A stretch of DNA of 64,000 bases, taken from the NCBI GenBank assembly GCA_013372555.1, contig JAAPAX010000001.1, positions 4,030,001 through 4,094,000 on the forward strand, given 5' to 3'. Made by a program: the position numbers and the translations under genes. Under the pieces are notes generated by a model. The model was not told where the DNA came from. It made no database searches and saw only the letters and a list, made by a program, of their open reading frames with translations. How positions within the stretch are numbered: the first letter of the stretch is position 1; every line of letters begins with the position of its first letter. The DNA comes from Elsinoe arachidis. Lineage: Eukaryota; Ascomycota; Dothideomycetes; Myriangiales; Elsinoaceae. Below are positions 10,689 through 23,501 of this stretch, one piece after another.

Positions 10689-13600
10689 ATGGCGTCCGAA
10701 GGGCAACCTTCCTCCATGCTGGTTCCCCCGGTCGTGGCCGCCCTCAAAGAGGAAGCCAACGAAGACCTTGCAACTCGCGGCCACATGGAGCGATCAGTCA
10801 GCCAGGACATACGGGAAGAAAGAGAAGATCTCAAAAGAGCTGCCGAGCAATCTGTCAATGCTATAATGGATCTCAACCTAGACGGTGCTATCCGATGGGT
10901 CAGCCCATCATGGGAGCAATTGACGGGCATTGCACCGGACACGCTGAAAGACAAGAAGATCTCCGAGATCATATCGAGCGATCACAAGACCATTTTTACC
11001 GATGCTATAGAGGCGATGCGTCGCGATGACACCAAATCGAGAATCATTCGCTTTCATGTACAATGCCAGCAGAGACCAAGGACAGCTGTGCAGGACGATG
11101 CTGGACACAACGAGACTGGCACTAGCAAGCTGAACGAGGAGCCTCTAACTCCACAGGACGACGATGGACCGTCAGAGGTCGGTCTTGAAGCTCAGGGCAT
11201 CATGGTATACGATCGCAGCACTGGCGATGAGAGTCATGTAAGCAAGAAAGCTTCACAATAGCGTGGACCCTCGGGTGACTAACCACCAGCAGACTATGTG
11301 GATGATCAAGCCAGCTATACCACGAGAGATCACGATCGATTTGCCAGAAGTTCTAGTAGAGTCACTGGGCATAGGCGCTCATGTTCTTGCTCAGTACCTC
11401 AACACCCTCACCAACACAACCATTACCGACTCCGGCAGCCATCCAGCACCAGTCCCTGTACTCTGCCGCATCTGCGAACGCTCGATCATTCCTTGGTGGT
11501 TCGAGAAGCACACCGAGCTGTGTTTGCAAGAGCATCGTGCTGAGATGGAGGTTCAGCTTGCCCACGAAGCTCTCACCGAGCACAGGTCCGCCATCGTCAA
11601 GGTACTTGATGCGTTGGAGCAACAGGCAAAGAGGGTCCGAGCGAGTGCGAATGACAGCGGTTCTCCAATGCCTGCACCGACGGCAGAATACAAAGGACTG
11701 TCAATTGGTCCACCAACACACTCTCCCTCGAATCCATCATCAGGTCAGTCATCAGGGCGTGCCTCTCCAGCCATGTCCCAGTCACGAACGAGAGAATCAT
11801 CCGCATCCGGCTTTGGACATCACAGGGCGAAGTCGTTTGCCGTGCGTCGCCCGCTCGGCCGCATCGTCGAACTCGTCCTGGACTTGTGCGACACTGCCAT
11901 CGAGATCAACACTCCTTCGGTCAAGGAGGCAACTATACAAGAGGGTGGCGGTGAAATACGAACACAATCCCCATCCTCAGACAATCGCATCGCACAAGTC
12001 ATGCAGTGGCAGTCACCGAGCGCTGGAACTCTGGAGTCTGAAGAAGGCTTGTCACTACTTTGCGACGACACTCAGAACTTTTGCAAGGCCAAGGTTGATG
12101 CCGTCTTCAGATGTCGCCGCATTCTCGAATATTCGGAGCGCATTCGTGTTGAATTCGACATTCTGGTTCAAGAATGCATAGACGAAGCGCTGGCGAAGGC
12201 TCAACGCATCGCTGCTGGCGAGATCAGCGACGCGAGTGAAGGATCATCGAGTGACGTGGAGTCTGTCAATGGAGACGAAGAGAAAGCGGCACCTGACTTT
12301 GCACCAACAAAGACTACTGAGAACATGCCCATTCGACGACCACCATCATCCACCGGTCCACAATCACTAGCCATGGCGTTGAGGAATGCATCAGATACCT
12401 CGATCGGCAAGGATCGTAGCAGGCGCGAATCGTCCACAGGAGGCTCTACCAGGTCAAACAGTCCTATGGGATCACGAACACCAAGATCCATGGTCGGATC
12501 TATGAGCTCAATGCCGCTGCAACAGAAGCGTGGATCTGTGGTCTTCGAGAGCGACGCTGGCGCGGAAAGTGACTCAAGCTTCCGTTCGTCCCTGGCCTCG
12601 GCGTCCAGACGCGCAGATTCGCCAGGCACAGAACTCAGTCTGAGTAGAGTCGCAAGTGCTCGTGGTAGAAAGCGCACAAGTCTTGCCCTTCCAAGCTTAC
12701 AGGGCGGCTCCAGACAAGAGTCTCCCGTACGAGGGCATGTCCCTCCACCATTGTCTCCACTGCGGTCTTTTAAGCCTCGAGTTCAGAGCGGAGAGAGTAG
12801 TGCTTCCCCCATCACTTCACCACTGCAGAGCGCGAGCGAATTTACCTCGCCAATCATCAGGGCACAGCACATCCACCATCGTCGACAATCATCAGTAACA
12901 TTGAACGAGGCGTATCGCAATGCGCCGTCATCACCAAGATTGAGCGGTATTATCAGCAACCCGCAACAGCCCAAGGCCGCTCAGACTTCGATCAAGGACT
13001 TTGAGATCATCAAGCCGATCAGCAAGGGAGCTTTCGGTAGCGTGTACTTGGCGAAGAAGAAAGTCACTGGTGACTATTACGCGATCAAGGTTCTCAAGAA
13101 GGGGGACATGGTTGCAAAGAATCAAGTGACAAACGTCAAGGCTGAACGAGCTATTATGATGTGGCAGGGCGAGAGTGATTTTGTTGCCAAATTGTACTGG
13201 ACGTTCGCCAGCAAGGACTTTTTGTACCTTGTCATGGAGTATCTTAATGGTGGAGATTGCGCTTCACTCATCAAAACTCTCGGAGGACTACCCGAGGACT
13301 GGGCCAAGAAGTATCTCGCAGAGGTTGTCCTGGGCGTCCAGCATCTCCACAGTCGACAAATTGTGCATCGAGATTTGAAGCCAGACAACTTACTGATTGA
13401 TCAGAAAGGCCATCTCAAGTTGACCGATTTCGGTCTATCAAGGATGGGTCTCGTCGGACGACAAAAGAGAATGCAGAACGGAAAGCTTGTCGAAGGTCCG
13501 GACTTGTCGAAACATAACCCGTTCCGTCGAGCTCCATCAATCGCTTCATCAAGGTCTACCTCGTTCGACTTTAATGGTCAGCATTCACCAGTCGAGACAC

Positions 13601-16600
13601 CAAGTCTGACCCCAGCAATGTCACACGATTTCTCCCAGCCATCTTACTTTAGCCTTAATAGGGAGCATTCGAGGGAGCCATCGAGAAGGGCCTCAAGTCA
13701 TCGGAGTGATAGTGGAGACTCGGATGCTCTACAAGCACTCTTCCGTCGCTTCAGCATGACTGACGATGCACTTCTGCAAAATCCTCCCCGGCAAACTCCG
13801 ATTGAAGAAGAGACTGGTAGTGAAGATGCGGATTCGCCAGATGCATATGGTTTGACATCAGTGATGAGCAATTCTAGTCAACTACCCGGACCGGGTAACG
13901 GCACACCACCACACCAAGCAGCCATGCCACCTCCACCAATGGCACTATTCGACCCGGAGGACAACGGCAGACGTTTCGTGGGCACGCCCGACTATCTCGC
14001 ACCCGAAACAATCAATGGTGTCGGTCAAGATGAAATGAGCGATTGGTGGTCTTTAGGCTGCATCTTGTTCGAGTCACTCTACGGGTATCCGCCGTTCCAT
14101 GCTCCTACACCGGAAACAGTCTTCCAAAACATCCTCGCTCGCAATATCTTGTGGCCCGAGGCGGAGGAGGATTGTGCGTCAGATGAGGCCAAGGATCTGA
14201 TCAACAAACTCCTGGTACTGGACCCAAAGCAGAGATTGGGAGCAAACAATGATGACAGATTCGCAAATGGCGGCGATGAGATTCGAGCCCATCCTTGGTT
14301 CGAGGACATTGATTGGGATTCCCTGCGAGAGGACGAGGCATCTTTCGTGCCTCAGCCTTCTCACGCTGAAGATACTGAGTACTTTGACGCTCGAGGTGCC
14401 ACAGCGCAGAATTTCAGCCACGAGTTCGAAGACCAGACTCCGTCCCCGATGGGTACACCAGGCGCCGACTACCCTGATCGCCCTTATGACGCTTTGTCGA
14501 GAGTCCGTATGAAGGTCAACTCGATCAAACGTGGTCTTATGCCGCTGCATATTCCGCCTCACGTCAGAGATGGACGGAATAGACGATCCAGTGAGCCTAC
14601 TGCACCGGACGACTTTGGCAGCTTTCAGTTCAAGAATCTGCCTGTACTGGAGAAGGCCAACAAAGATGTCCTCTCCAAGTTGAGGGCGGAAGCGATGCAG
14701 GCGCAGAGCAAGTCTAATCAAGTTGCGACTGCAGCTGCGGCGGCCAAATCTGGGGACTCTTCCGCTGTGGCAATCGCACCATCGCTCGAAGCCAGTCCGG
14801 TCATTGCAGGCCCACTGAAACGAACGCTCTCCGTCAACAAGCATATACGGCCAGCGTCACCGTCGTTGCTTAGCCAAGCCAACTCGTCACCTAACCGACA
14901 GTCACAGCCATCGTCACCTCTGCTAGTGTCCTTCAGCGCGAATCATCATGAGCGGCGGAAGACATCGAGCGGGTCTTCAAACTTGTCGCAAACCACGAAT
15001 TCGTCTCTGCAACCCGGGTCGTTCTTCGACGTACCGAAACTACTTAAGGCCCAGTCTGCTGCTTCTTCACCAGTCAAATTGACCAAGCAGACTTCTGTAC
15101 CGCTGGCACCGCCAAAGGAAGATCTGACGCTGTCTCCAAGAGGCATTGGTGGCTCTTCACCCCGTCAACGATCCCACACTGTTGGTGACAGCGATAACTC
15201 ATCGGATCTGACTCTACTCAAGCGAGCATCCACGCATTCGCATCAAAAGCGTCACAGCCAGGTCTTTGATGTCTCGCCGTCGTCGTCCGATACCGAAGAT
15301 CAGCGACAGAAAGCTCTACTCCGCGTCCAACGCCGACGTCAATCATCTCGTCGTCTTTCCCAGATCACGTTGTCCGAGGGACCGATGTTCCGTCCGCTCG
15401 ATGTCCTGATCTGTGAAGATCACCCAGTCTCGCGATTGGTCATGGAACGTTTGCTCGAGAAGCTTCGCTGTCGTACCATCAGTGTGACCACGGGAACAGA
15501 AGCGATGAGGTATGCCATGTCTGAAGTCAAATTCGACATCATCATGATGGAGTTCAAGCTACCTCAAATCAATGGGGCAGACGTAGCGAGGATGATTCGT
15601 GAGACTAAGAACGCAAACACCCACACCCCGATTGTGGCTGTCACGGGATATCTGAAGGAATTGATGGCGCCGCACGATTTTGACGCACTGGTCGAGAAAC
15701 CACCAGACACGAGTAAGCTTGGTGAGGTGCTGGGTAGGCTGTGCATGTGGAAGCCTCCACCCCCTGGTTGGACACCAGCTATGATCGGACAGAACATGCC
15801 TACTGGTATTCCAGGCAGCGGTCTTCGCAAGAGCAGCAGTGTCGCTGAGGGAGAAAGCCCGACCAGCACCGTACCAAGCGCCATATTCAGCACAACCAGC
15901 AAAGCTCGAGTAGGCAGTCGAGAAGAAAGCGTGACCAGCGGCTCCGGCGTCGACGGCAGCCTCGACGGGCAAGGCGGCGAAAAGATGGAACGCATCCCAA
16001 CCATCATCCGCCAAACCACCACGGAAAGCATCCCCGCCAAACCCACCGAGTGGAGCGACGCCGAACTCGAACGCCACTTCGGCGGCCTCGGCATCAGCGA
16101 CGGACCCAACTCCCACAGCAGCTCCAGCGAAGAAACCAAACTCCTCACCCCCACGCCTCGCGCTCAACTCACAGAACAGCGCTCCGCCCCCGCAATCCTC
16201 GAACTCGGCGCTTCACGCAAAGTCAAGTCCCCCCCTCTCCGCCCCTCCCGCGGCGGCAACCCTAACGCCAGCAACGGCAGCGGCAGCGGCAGCAGCAACG
16301 AAGACGCGATCGAGAGCTCAGAAGGCGACGACGAAGACGACGAGATGGGCAACGTGAATATCCGCGCTCGTTCCCCGAAGAAGAAAGGCGAGAAGCAAGG
16401 GGGAAGTAAGCTCGCGACGGAGATGTTGAGGACGAATTCCCAGGGCAGCGTGGTGAGTGGGGATGAGGTGCAGGGGGTGGTCAAGGGGGGGCAAGGAGCG
16501 GGGGAGGTCGTGGCTGTAGGCCAGGCGCGGGGGCAAGGGGAGGGAAAAGGGGGCATGACGCCGCCGATGAAGTTTGGGACGGGGGAGGGGGAGGAGGAGG

Positions 16601-16722
16601 AGGGATTGGGGGATGTGGATGTTACGCCGAAGCCGAGTGGGGATTTTGGGGCCGGGGGGTTGGGGGTGGATCCTGATCCGACGCCGAGGAAGACGGGGAG
16701 TCCGACTCGGATGGGGAGGTGA
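10689..16722 (+). CDS. RIM15: Rim15-type PAS / AGC kinase / receiver protein
   Basis: Large signalling kinase that in yeasts promotes quiescence, stress response and entry into meiosis under TOR/PKA control. Two exons, 10689-11237 and 11293-16722 (1992 aa); the 52/55-bp intron ends in a CAGCAG tandem acceptor. Order: PAS-like domain about 55-135; C2HC finger C241, C244, H256, C260; serine-rich linker; kinase about 753-1190 with GAFGSV loop, VHRDLKPDN and DFG, split by a roughly 170-residue insert between DFGLSR and FVGTPDYLAPE, the hallmark of this family; then a receiver domain from about 1550. The receiver keeps the acidic pair (E1558, D1559) and K1652 but has Glu1603 where the phospho-accepting Asp would be (MMEFKLP). 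The tail from about 16370 is Gly/Glu/Lys-rich and strongly G-rich in DNA. Confidence 0.95.
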
Positions 16723-17371
16723 GAACGATCACATGCTCCAAGTGGACAGAATAAAAGACTGGGAAAAGCAGAGGGAGATCTCATTTGTTTGATCGATTGG
16801 ATCATGGACGTTCGCTATGTTTTCTTTGGCTTTGGAAGACTGTATACTCTTTTTTATCAGGGTTGGCTTTGAGCGAGGAGTTGGGGTGCTTTCGAGGTCA
16901 TATTCGCGCGAGCATGGCGCTGGAAGGGGTGACTGGCCTGCTGGGCACAGGGGATGGATTGGGCGGAGATAGCTAGGGGACCAAAGGTTGGCTCGCTGGG
17001 TGGAGGAGAGTGTAGTTTAATGAGATATGATTGATGACGATTCTGTGCCTGTGCTGTGACAGGTGGGTTTGTGGTGGTTGTGAATCGTAATTTGTTTGTT
17101 TGTCTATGTTTTTGGCTATCTGCCGTGATGCTGCTTTCTTGATCCAATGCTTCCGTGACGCCTTGCTAAGATGACTTTTCTCTTTGTTTCGTGACTGGTC
17201 CTCGCCTGCGCCGTAATGGGCGGGTGTAATCATTCTCTGCCATTCTCGGCCCTCCTCCTGGAGCGGCGCCACACTTATATCGGCGCTCCGAGTAGACACG
17301 CTCAGGATCTCCGCAGCGCGACGCGGCGCGAAGTGGTTATACTGACTTCAGTCAAGCCACATAAGATGCTC
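16723..17371. other. Convergent intergenic region, RIM15 / RPB4
   Basis: 3' flanks of two convergent genes. Mildly T/G-rich with no supported gene. Confidence 0.5.
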
Positions 17372-17888
17372 TCACTCCCCAATCTTCCTCAATTCCTTCA
17401 TCTCATCCAGCAACACATTCAATTCCTCCTCACTAATCTTCCCCTCCAAACTCGGGATCAACGTCTTCGCTTCATCCGCCGTATCAGGACACAGACTCCC
17501 TGTCACCCATCAGCACTCATCCCCTCTCCCTCCCTCTCCTCCACCAGGAATACTCACCCAACTGACTCCTCTCAAACTTATGCAACGCCGTATTATCAAA
17601 CACCTGCTCCAGCGCCTGCACCCTCTCCTGCTGCTTATATCGCGCGAACATCTCGAGATACTCCTGCACTTTGAGCAGGGTTTCGCTCTCGATGGGTCGC
17701 TTCTTCTCCGCTCGTCGTGAGGCTGTCACGGCATTGATCACGTAGCGTGCTTCGGAGAGGTTGAGGGAGGGCACGTCTTGGAATTCGCCGAGGCGGAGTT
17801 GGGCGGAGGCTTCTTCGTCGCCGGTCGGGGGGCGCTTGGGGCGGGAGGTTTGCGGGGGTTTGTACTCTGTGGAGCCGTTGGTGGCCAT
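17372..17888 (-). CDS. RPB4: RNA polymerase II subunit Rpb4
   Basis: Subunit of the Rpb4/Rpb7 stalk of RNA polymerase II, nuclear. Exons 17888-17558 and 17499-17372 on the minus strand; the intron is 58 bp with donor GTGAGT. The joined product is 152 aa. The splice restores the conserved sequence SQLGSLCPDTADEAKTLIP followed by a helix ending in MKELRKIGE, both typical of the Rpb4 HRDC-like fold, after LNLSEARYVI and a KVQEYLEMFARY helix. Length fits the fungal family. Without the splice the frame ends in a spurious Trp/Arg tail. It is divergent from the LIM-RhoGAP gene. Confidence 0.95.
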
Positions 17889-19096
17889 TGTGAGGAGGGT
17901 AAAGGGGTGTGGAAGAGAGGGAGGGGTAGGTGAGGTAGAGCTGGAGGTGAGTTGCGCGGCGCGTGGAATTTCTTAGCCGACGGGAGGAGCGGGATGGGCC
18001 GGACAGCCGAGGGATTGTGTAGGTCTTCTGTTTGGGAAGGGTGAAGAGGGAGAGAACGGGATCATCGACCAAGATCTGTCGCGGTGAACAGATGCTCGAC
18101 CGCGAAGTGAGTTTATTGTAAAAGCAGGGTTGTCGACGACATTTTTACCGCTCTGACTGACTCGCACTCGACGCGCTGTTGTGGTATATCAACACGGACT
18201 ACATCGACGGCGCCAGAAAAGAGCAGGGAAGACACCGCGTCGTTCTCCAGAGCAAATCTCCTTGCCCGACGATCTTTTGGTCTTTTGCTGGTGACTTTGA
18301 CAAGTTCCCCTGCTTCTGGCTTCTCTCCCTCTGCCTTAGCCCGCCCGTGCCCTGCAACTCTCGGCCTGCACCCCCCGACCGTGGACCCAAGCCTGTTTAT
18401 CCGTACTGAACCTCTGGGTCTTGCAGGTTCACACTTTTTGACGCCGCCGACGACCCAATCAGTCCACGCTGTCTGGTGCCCACACACGCAACTCTCGACG
18501 TCGCACTACCATCCACGACACGTCCAAGTGGCTCTACCGCGCCCTGTCGCCCCGTCGGGTCGAGACCCAGAAAAGCACGTCGAATTTACGAGATCGACCC
18601 CCAACATCAAGGCATCGCGGGAGTCAAGCATCACAGCACACACCCAGCTCGATCGGTATTCATCCGTCCTACACGCTCCTTTACATTCATCTTCGACTGC
18701 CGGGGACACATTCGACAATTCCCTGTCTCGTGCGCAATAATACCCGACTTAATAATCTGCGCTTTTGATGACCTTGGCATCTCGATCGACATTGATTCCG
18801 CACATGACAGCCCCCGTCACCACTGACAGGTACCCGTCACTGCCGACTTGAGATATCGTGGGCTGCGCGCTGGACAGTCTGCTGTCTCTGGCGCTGGAAA
18901 AGAGCTTGGACTGATACTTCTGGCGCGTTTGGCTGGGAGATTCATCGGCTCTGGAAGTCGACAGGCAGATACGAAAATTGCCAATCGACTACGACACGGG
19001 ACACGATTGTCTGACACGGCACATCTGATCGACTGGAAGTGGAGCGAAGGACTGGGACACACTCTGTCGACCCCGACTTGCGCTTCTTGAAGGACA
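17889..19096. promoter_or_regulatory. Divergent promoter region, RPB4 / LRG1
   Basis: About 1.2 kb between the two start codons with no supported gene. It is G-rich near RPB4 and mixed near LRG1; a long leader for the RhoGAP gene is likely. Short frames here have no recognisable domain. Confidence 0.5.
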
Positions 19097-22000
19097 ATGG
19101 GAGTGACGACCATGGATCAACCCTCAGACAAACAGAGCTTGCCTGTTCGATCACACCAGGATGGCGCTCCGGACCGGTCACTGACGTACCCTCCTGTCCA
19201 GGCGAATGGTGCAGTCAATGGTGAGAGACACAGACGACAACAGAGCTATGACACACCGCAACGACCCAATGGAGGCAATCGACGGCCGAGCAGGGATGAT
19301 GCAGGAACTGCCACATCGCCGACAAGAGAAAGAACACACAGGTCGAGACCGAGTGGGCAGTCTAGGATTTGTGGGAAATGCCAGAAGCAATTATTGGGGC
19401 AATTCGTGAGGGCTCTTGGGGATACATATCATCTCGAGTGCTTCACTTGCCAGGTGGGTTGTGTGGGTACGTCCTTACCACAGAAGCTGACAACCATCTA
19501 GGATTGCGGAAAGATTGTAGCGTCAAAATTCTTCCCAGTGCCAGAGTCAGGACCGAACCAATACCCGCTTTGCGAGACCGATTACTTTAGACGACTAGAC
19601 CTGCTTTGCTTCTCCTGTGGTGGCGCACTACGAGGCTCATACATTACAGCGCTGGATCGGAAATATCACATCGAACACTTCACCTGCAGCGTATGCCCAA
19701 CGGTCTTTGGAGCACAGGACTCATATTACGAGCACGAAGGAAATGTCTACTGTCACTACCACTACAGTACGAGATTCGCACAACGGTGTAATGGATGTCA
19801 GACAGCGATCCTCAAGCAATTCGTCGAGATCTTCCGGAACGGCCAGAACCAGCATTGGCATCCAGAATGCTACATGATCCACAAATACTGGAATGTTCGA
19901 CTTCATCAAGGACAAGCGACGATAGAGCCTGAAGATCGGGCATTGAGCGAAGCCGAAGCCACTGATGAGATGCGGAAGGTCGTAAGAGATGGAGAAGAAA
20001 AGGTCGAAGAGAAGGTCCTCTGGATATGGCGGACACTCAGTGCGTTTGAAGAGAAGAGCGCAACGTGCATCAGCGACATGCTTCTACATGTCAGTAACGG
20101 CGCCTATGTCGACGGCGTGATGAGCGCGAAGAAGTTCATCACCCACGTCGATGTCTTGTTCGGTGCGGCAGATGAGCTCGACGAGACGCTGGTCCAACGT
20201 ACACAAAAGGGTTCGTCCGGTCGTGCGCAACTGTGGCCGGATACGCTGACTGTGACAGGTCTGTCATACTCGAGAGAAGCAAAGCTGTTGTGCAAGAAGG
20301 TAGTGGCGTTCTTCCAACTACTGGCTGAGTCGCAGGAGACTGGTGTTCGTCGTCTGGGCGTGACGCAGGAACTGCTATCACTCGTCACTGGACTTGCACA
20401 TTATCTCAAACTGCTGATCCGGATTTGTCTGCAAGGAGCATTGAAGCTGGAACGAGAGACTGGCACTCCTGAAGGTCTGACTAAGTTCCTGGAAGACATT
20501 GGAAAGCTGGAAGAACGACTTGAGCTGGAGCATGGACGCGACTCGCGGTCGGACTTTGAAAGCCTCGGAGAACGATCTGCTGATCTTTGCGCCGTATGTG
20601 ACAAGGCCTGCGAGGACAAGTGCTACAGAAAGCAAGAACGAATGGTACATGCTGGATGCTTCAAGTGCGCCAAATGCGACAAGTCGATGGTCGGCGCGCC
20701 GCTTGCCGCACGATGGAATCAGTCATCTCGAGGTATCTTCTGCGAAAGACACGGCAGCAGCGTCGACGAGAGTGGGTTCACAGAAGTCACTCGCTTGCAG
20801 CAATATGTGCATTTACTCCGAGTGTCTCATGCGAGATTGCTTTCGACGCTGAGGACAAGTGGATCCCTACCCCATACTTCGGACGACCCGAACCTGTCGG
20901 ATTATGATTCGCAACAGGGGCATAGAGTTGCTCCGGATGGCAAACTCTCCCCAAGGTTGCTGCAAAATACAAGATCGAAATCCTACACTGGCTCTTCTCC
21001 CTCGGATCAACAGTCGCAGTCTTATGAGCAAGCACTTGGAGATATCAAGCGACTTCGTTCGACGAGGATGGACAAGCAGCTGTCGAATACGAATCGCAAG
21101 GCCAGAACGTCACGGATCATCGATGCGCCGGATGCTATGTCGCCTGGATCACCGGATAAGCTTGAACGGCGCAGGACGGGCGCTTTCCAAATCGTGGACG
21201 ATGTGGATTCGAACGGAGACCCCATCTCGTCGCTCAACTTTAATGGTGGTGATGGTATGACGCTGGACGATATTCCTCGACTTGTACAGGCACAGCAAAC
21301 GCGAGAGCAACGGCCAAATGCTTCGAGGTTTGCGCGGCAGAATATGATACCGCAAGAGCCGAAGGTGAAGCTGGTCAACGGTCACACGAGGAGTGCTTCG
21401 GGTCCTCTCGAGGAAAAGCAGCATCCTGTCGAAGGTGGTAGATCGAAGAAATACTTCTCCGAATTGTCTGCGTTGGAGTACTTCATCGTCCGACATGTAG
21501 CAGTCCTATCGCTGGAGCCATTACTGGAAGGCCACTTTAATCAAGAGCAGCTACTAGATCTCATCGAGACCAAGCGACCTACCTTCTGGGAGAAGTTCGG
21601 CAGCGCATTTGCAAAGAAGGACAACAAGCCCAAGGGCAAGAAGAAGGGCGTGTTTGGCGTTGCGCTGGAACAGCTCATCGAGAGAGATTATGCTGAGTCG
21701 ACGGACGGTGTAGGTCCAGGTGCTTTGCGTATACCGGCTGTGGTTCAAGACGCTATCAGCGCAATGAGGACCATGGACATGAGTATCGAGGGCGTTTTCC
21801 GAAAGAATGGCAACATCAAGCGACTCAATGATCTCAAAGAGGAGATCGATACTGTCGGGACAGAAAAGGTTGATCTGACAAAGGAGAATCCCGTGCAGGT
21901 GGCGAATATGCTCAAGAAGTTCTTCAGGGACTTGCCTGATCCGCTATTGACGTTTAAGCTGCAGAGGTTGTGGATCACTTCGACGAGTAAGTGCATGCGA

Positions 22001-22837
22001 CAGAGAGAGGAGAGTATGATGCTGACGTTGTTAGAAATCGCCGACGAGGAGAAACGCCGCCGGGTACTGCATCTCACATGCTGCTTGCTGCCCAAATCAC
22101 ACCGCGACACGATGGAAGTGCTCTTCAATTTCCTGAATTGGGTGTCTAGCTTCTCGCATGTAGACGAAGAATCCGGCTCCAAGATGGACATCCACAATCT
22201 CGCCACCGTCATGACGCCCAACATTCTCTACCTCAACGAAGGCAACAAGACGGGTCCCATAATCGACACCAACGTCAACGACTCCTTCCTCGCCATCGAA
22301 GCCGTACACGACCTCATCTACCACAATGAAGCCATGTGCGAGGTACGTCAACCACCCCTCTCTCCCTCCATGGTCCCTTGCTAACCCCTCCCGCAGATCC
22401 CAGAAGATCTATCCCTAATCCTCAACGACTCCTCCCTCTTCTCCTCCTCCGCCGACATCACCACCAAAGAAATCCTCAAACGCTACGGCGACCGCGCCCG
22501 CGCCCCCGTCATCCACAACTCCACCGCCCCGCAACCAGGCGGCACCACCTTCGAAGGCCCAACTCCAGGCGGCAATGGCGGACCGTCGCACCAGCCCGGC
22601 AGTCGGGACACGAATGGTCGATCGACCATCACTCCTGTAGCGACGAGGGTGGACCGTGATGAGGGGCTGGGTGAGGCGTGGCGGAACGAGAGCTCGGTGA
22701 GGCATGTCCAGGATGGTGGGGAGGGGGGCTGGAATGGCTTCGGGCAGCATGGGAATGAGAGTAGGGAGAGTTTGAGGCGGGGGATGGGGCAGCAGCAGCA
22801 GCAAGGGGCGGGGAGGGGGGCGGGGGTCGTGACTTGA
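19097..22837 (+). CDS. LRG1: LIM-domain Rho GTPase-activating protein (Lrg1 type)
   Basis: Negative regulator of Rho1-type GTPases controlling cell-wall synthesis and polar growth. Four exons: 19097-19453, 19502-21986, 22035-22342 and 22397-22837; 1196 aa. LIM1 starts at C92 (CGKC) and is completed across intron 1; LIM2 follows directly with CFSCGG; LIM3 begins near residue 482 (CAVCDKAC). The RhoGAP domain spans about 836-1030 and has the arginine-finger segment EGVFRKNGN and the LPDPLL motif. Intron 3 (21987-22034, GTAAGT...TTAG with a GCTGAC branch site) is 48 bp and stop-free, so it can be read through; splicing gives TKIADEEKRRRV as in relatives. Start ATG 19097 is in frame; ATG 19112 (GACCATGG) has the better context. 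The Gly/Gln-rich tail is strongly G-rich. Confidence 0.93.
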
Positions 22838-23501
22838 TCAATCAATTCGTCGAGTCGTATGTGTGCTGCAGAAGGAAGCCAGTGCCATGGCGCAGTTCCG
22901 AAAGAGTCTCGGCTGGCCATGAGAAAAGCGGGCTGCAGGAGCAAGGCCGCCATCAACGCCAGAGACGTCGCGCATGCGAGGAGGCCAAGGTGGCAGGCCC
23001 CATGTCGCGAGGGGGCGACGAGGTGGGAATGTAAGGGGGAGCAGGATGTCCATGAGAATCACGAATATTTGCGCCGGACCCTATCAGGGGTTTCTTGGGC
23101 GGGAGTTTTGGCAGGACATGAAGCCCGTTCAGGCACATTCCCGGGCGAGAGGGAGACACATTTGGGTACTTGACTACGATTCAAAGACGCTACTTTCTGA
23201 CCTTGTCCGCCTGCTTGTGCTTCGTATAGAGGAGAGCAGCGGGCGGGCAGGGAGGAAGGCAATGAGATGTGGTTCGCTTCTTGCTCTGATTGCACTTTTG
23301 CTCATCTCCCGCTATCAGTGTGCCCTGCCTCCGTTGCTCATCCTTGCTCGGCCAAGCTGATACTCACTGCCGCCGTTGTTCCTCCCCACCCTTACCTCCT
23401 CTCCCTCCCTGCTCCCCCTTTCCTTCCCTCCCTGCCCCCATCCCCTCCTCCCCTCCCCTGTTCTACCCGCCCCTCACTCCTCCTCCTCCTCCCCATCATT
23501 C
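22838..23501. other. Convergent intergenic region with C-rich tract
   Basis: No supported gene. 23370-23530 is a long C/T tract (runs of CCTCC, CCCC) on the top strand, followed by AATAAATAAAA close to the PEBP stop codon. It forms the C-rich left arm of a composition switch. Confidence 0.5.

Noticed and set aside
16164..16805. 213-codon minus-strand frame at the end of RIM15
   Set aside because: Antisense of a G-rich tail; Pro/Ser content only reflects the composition.
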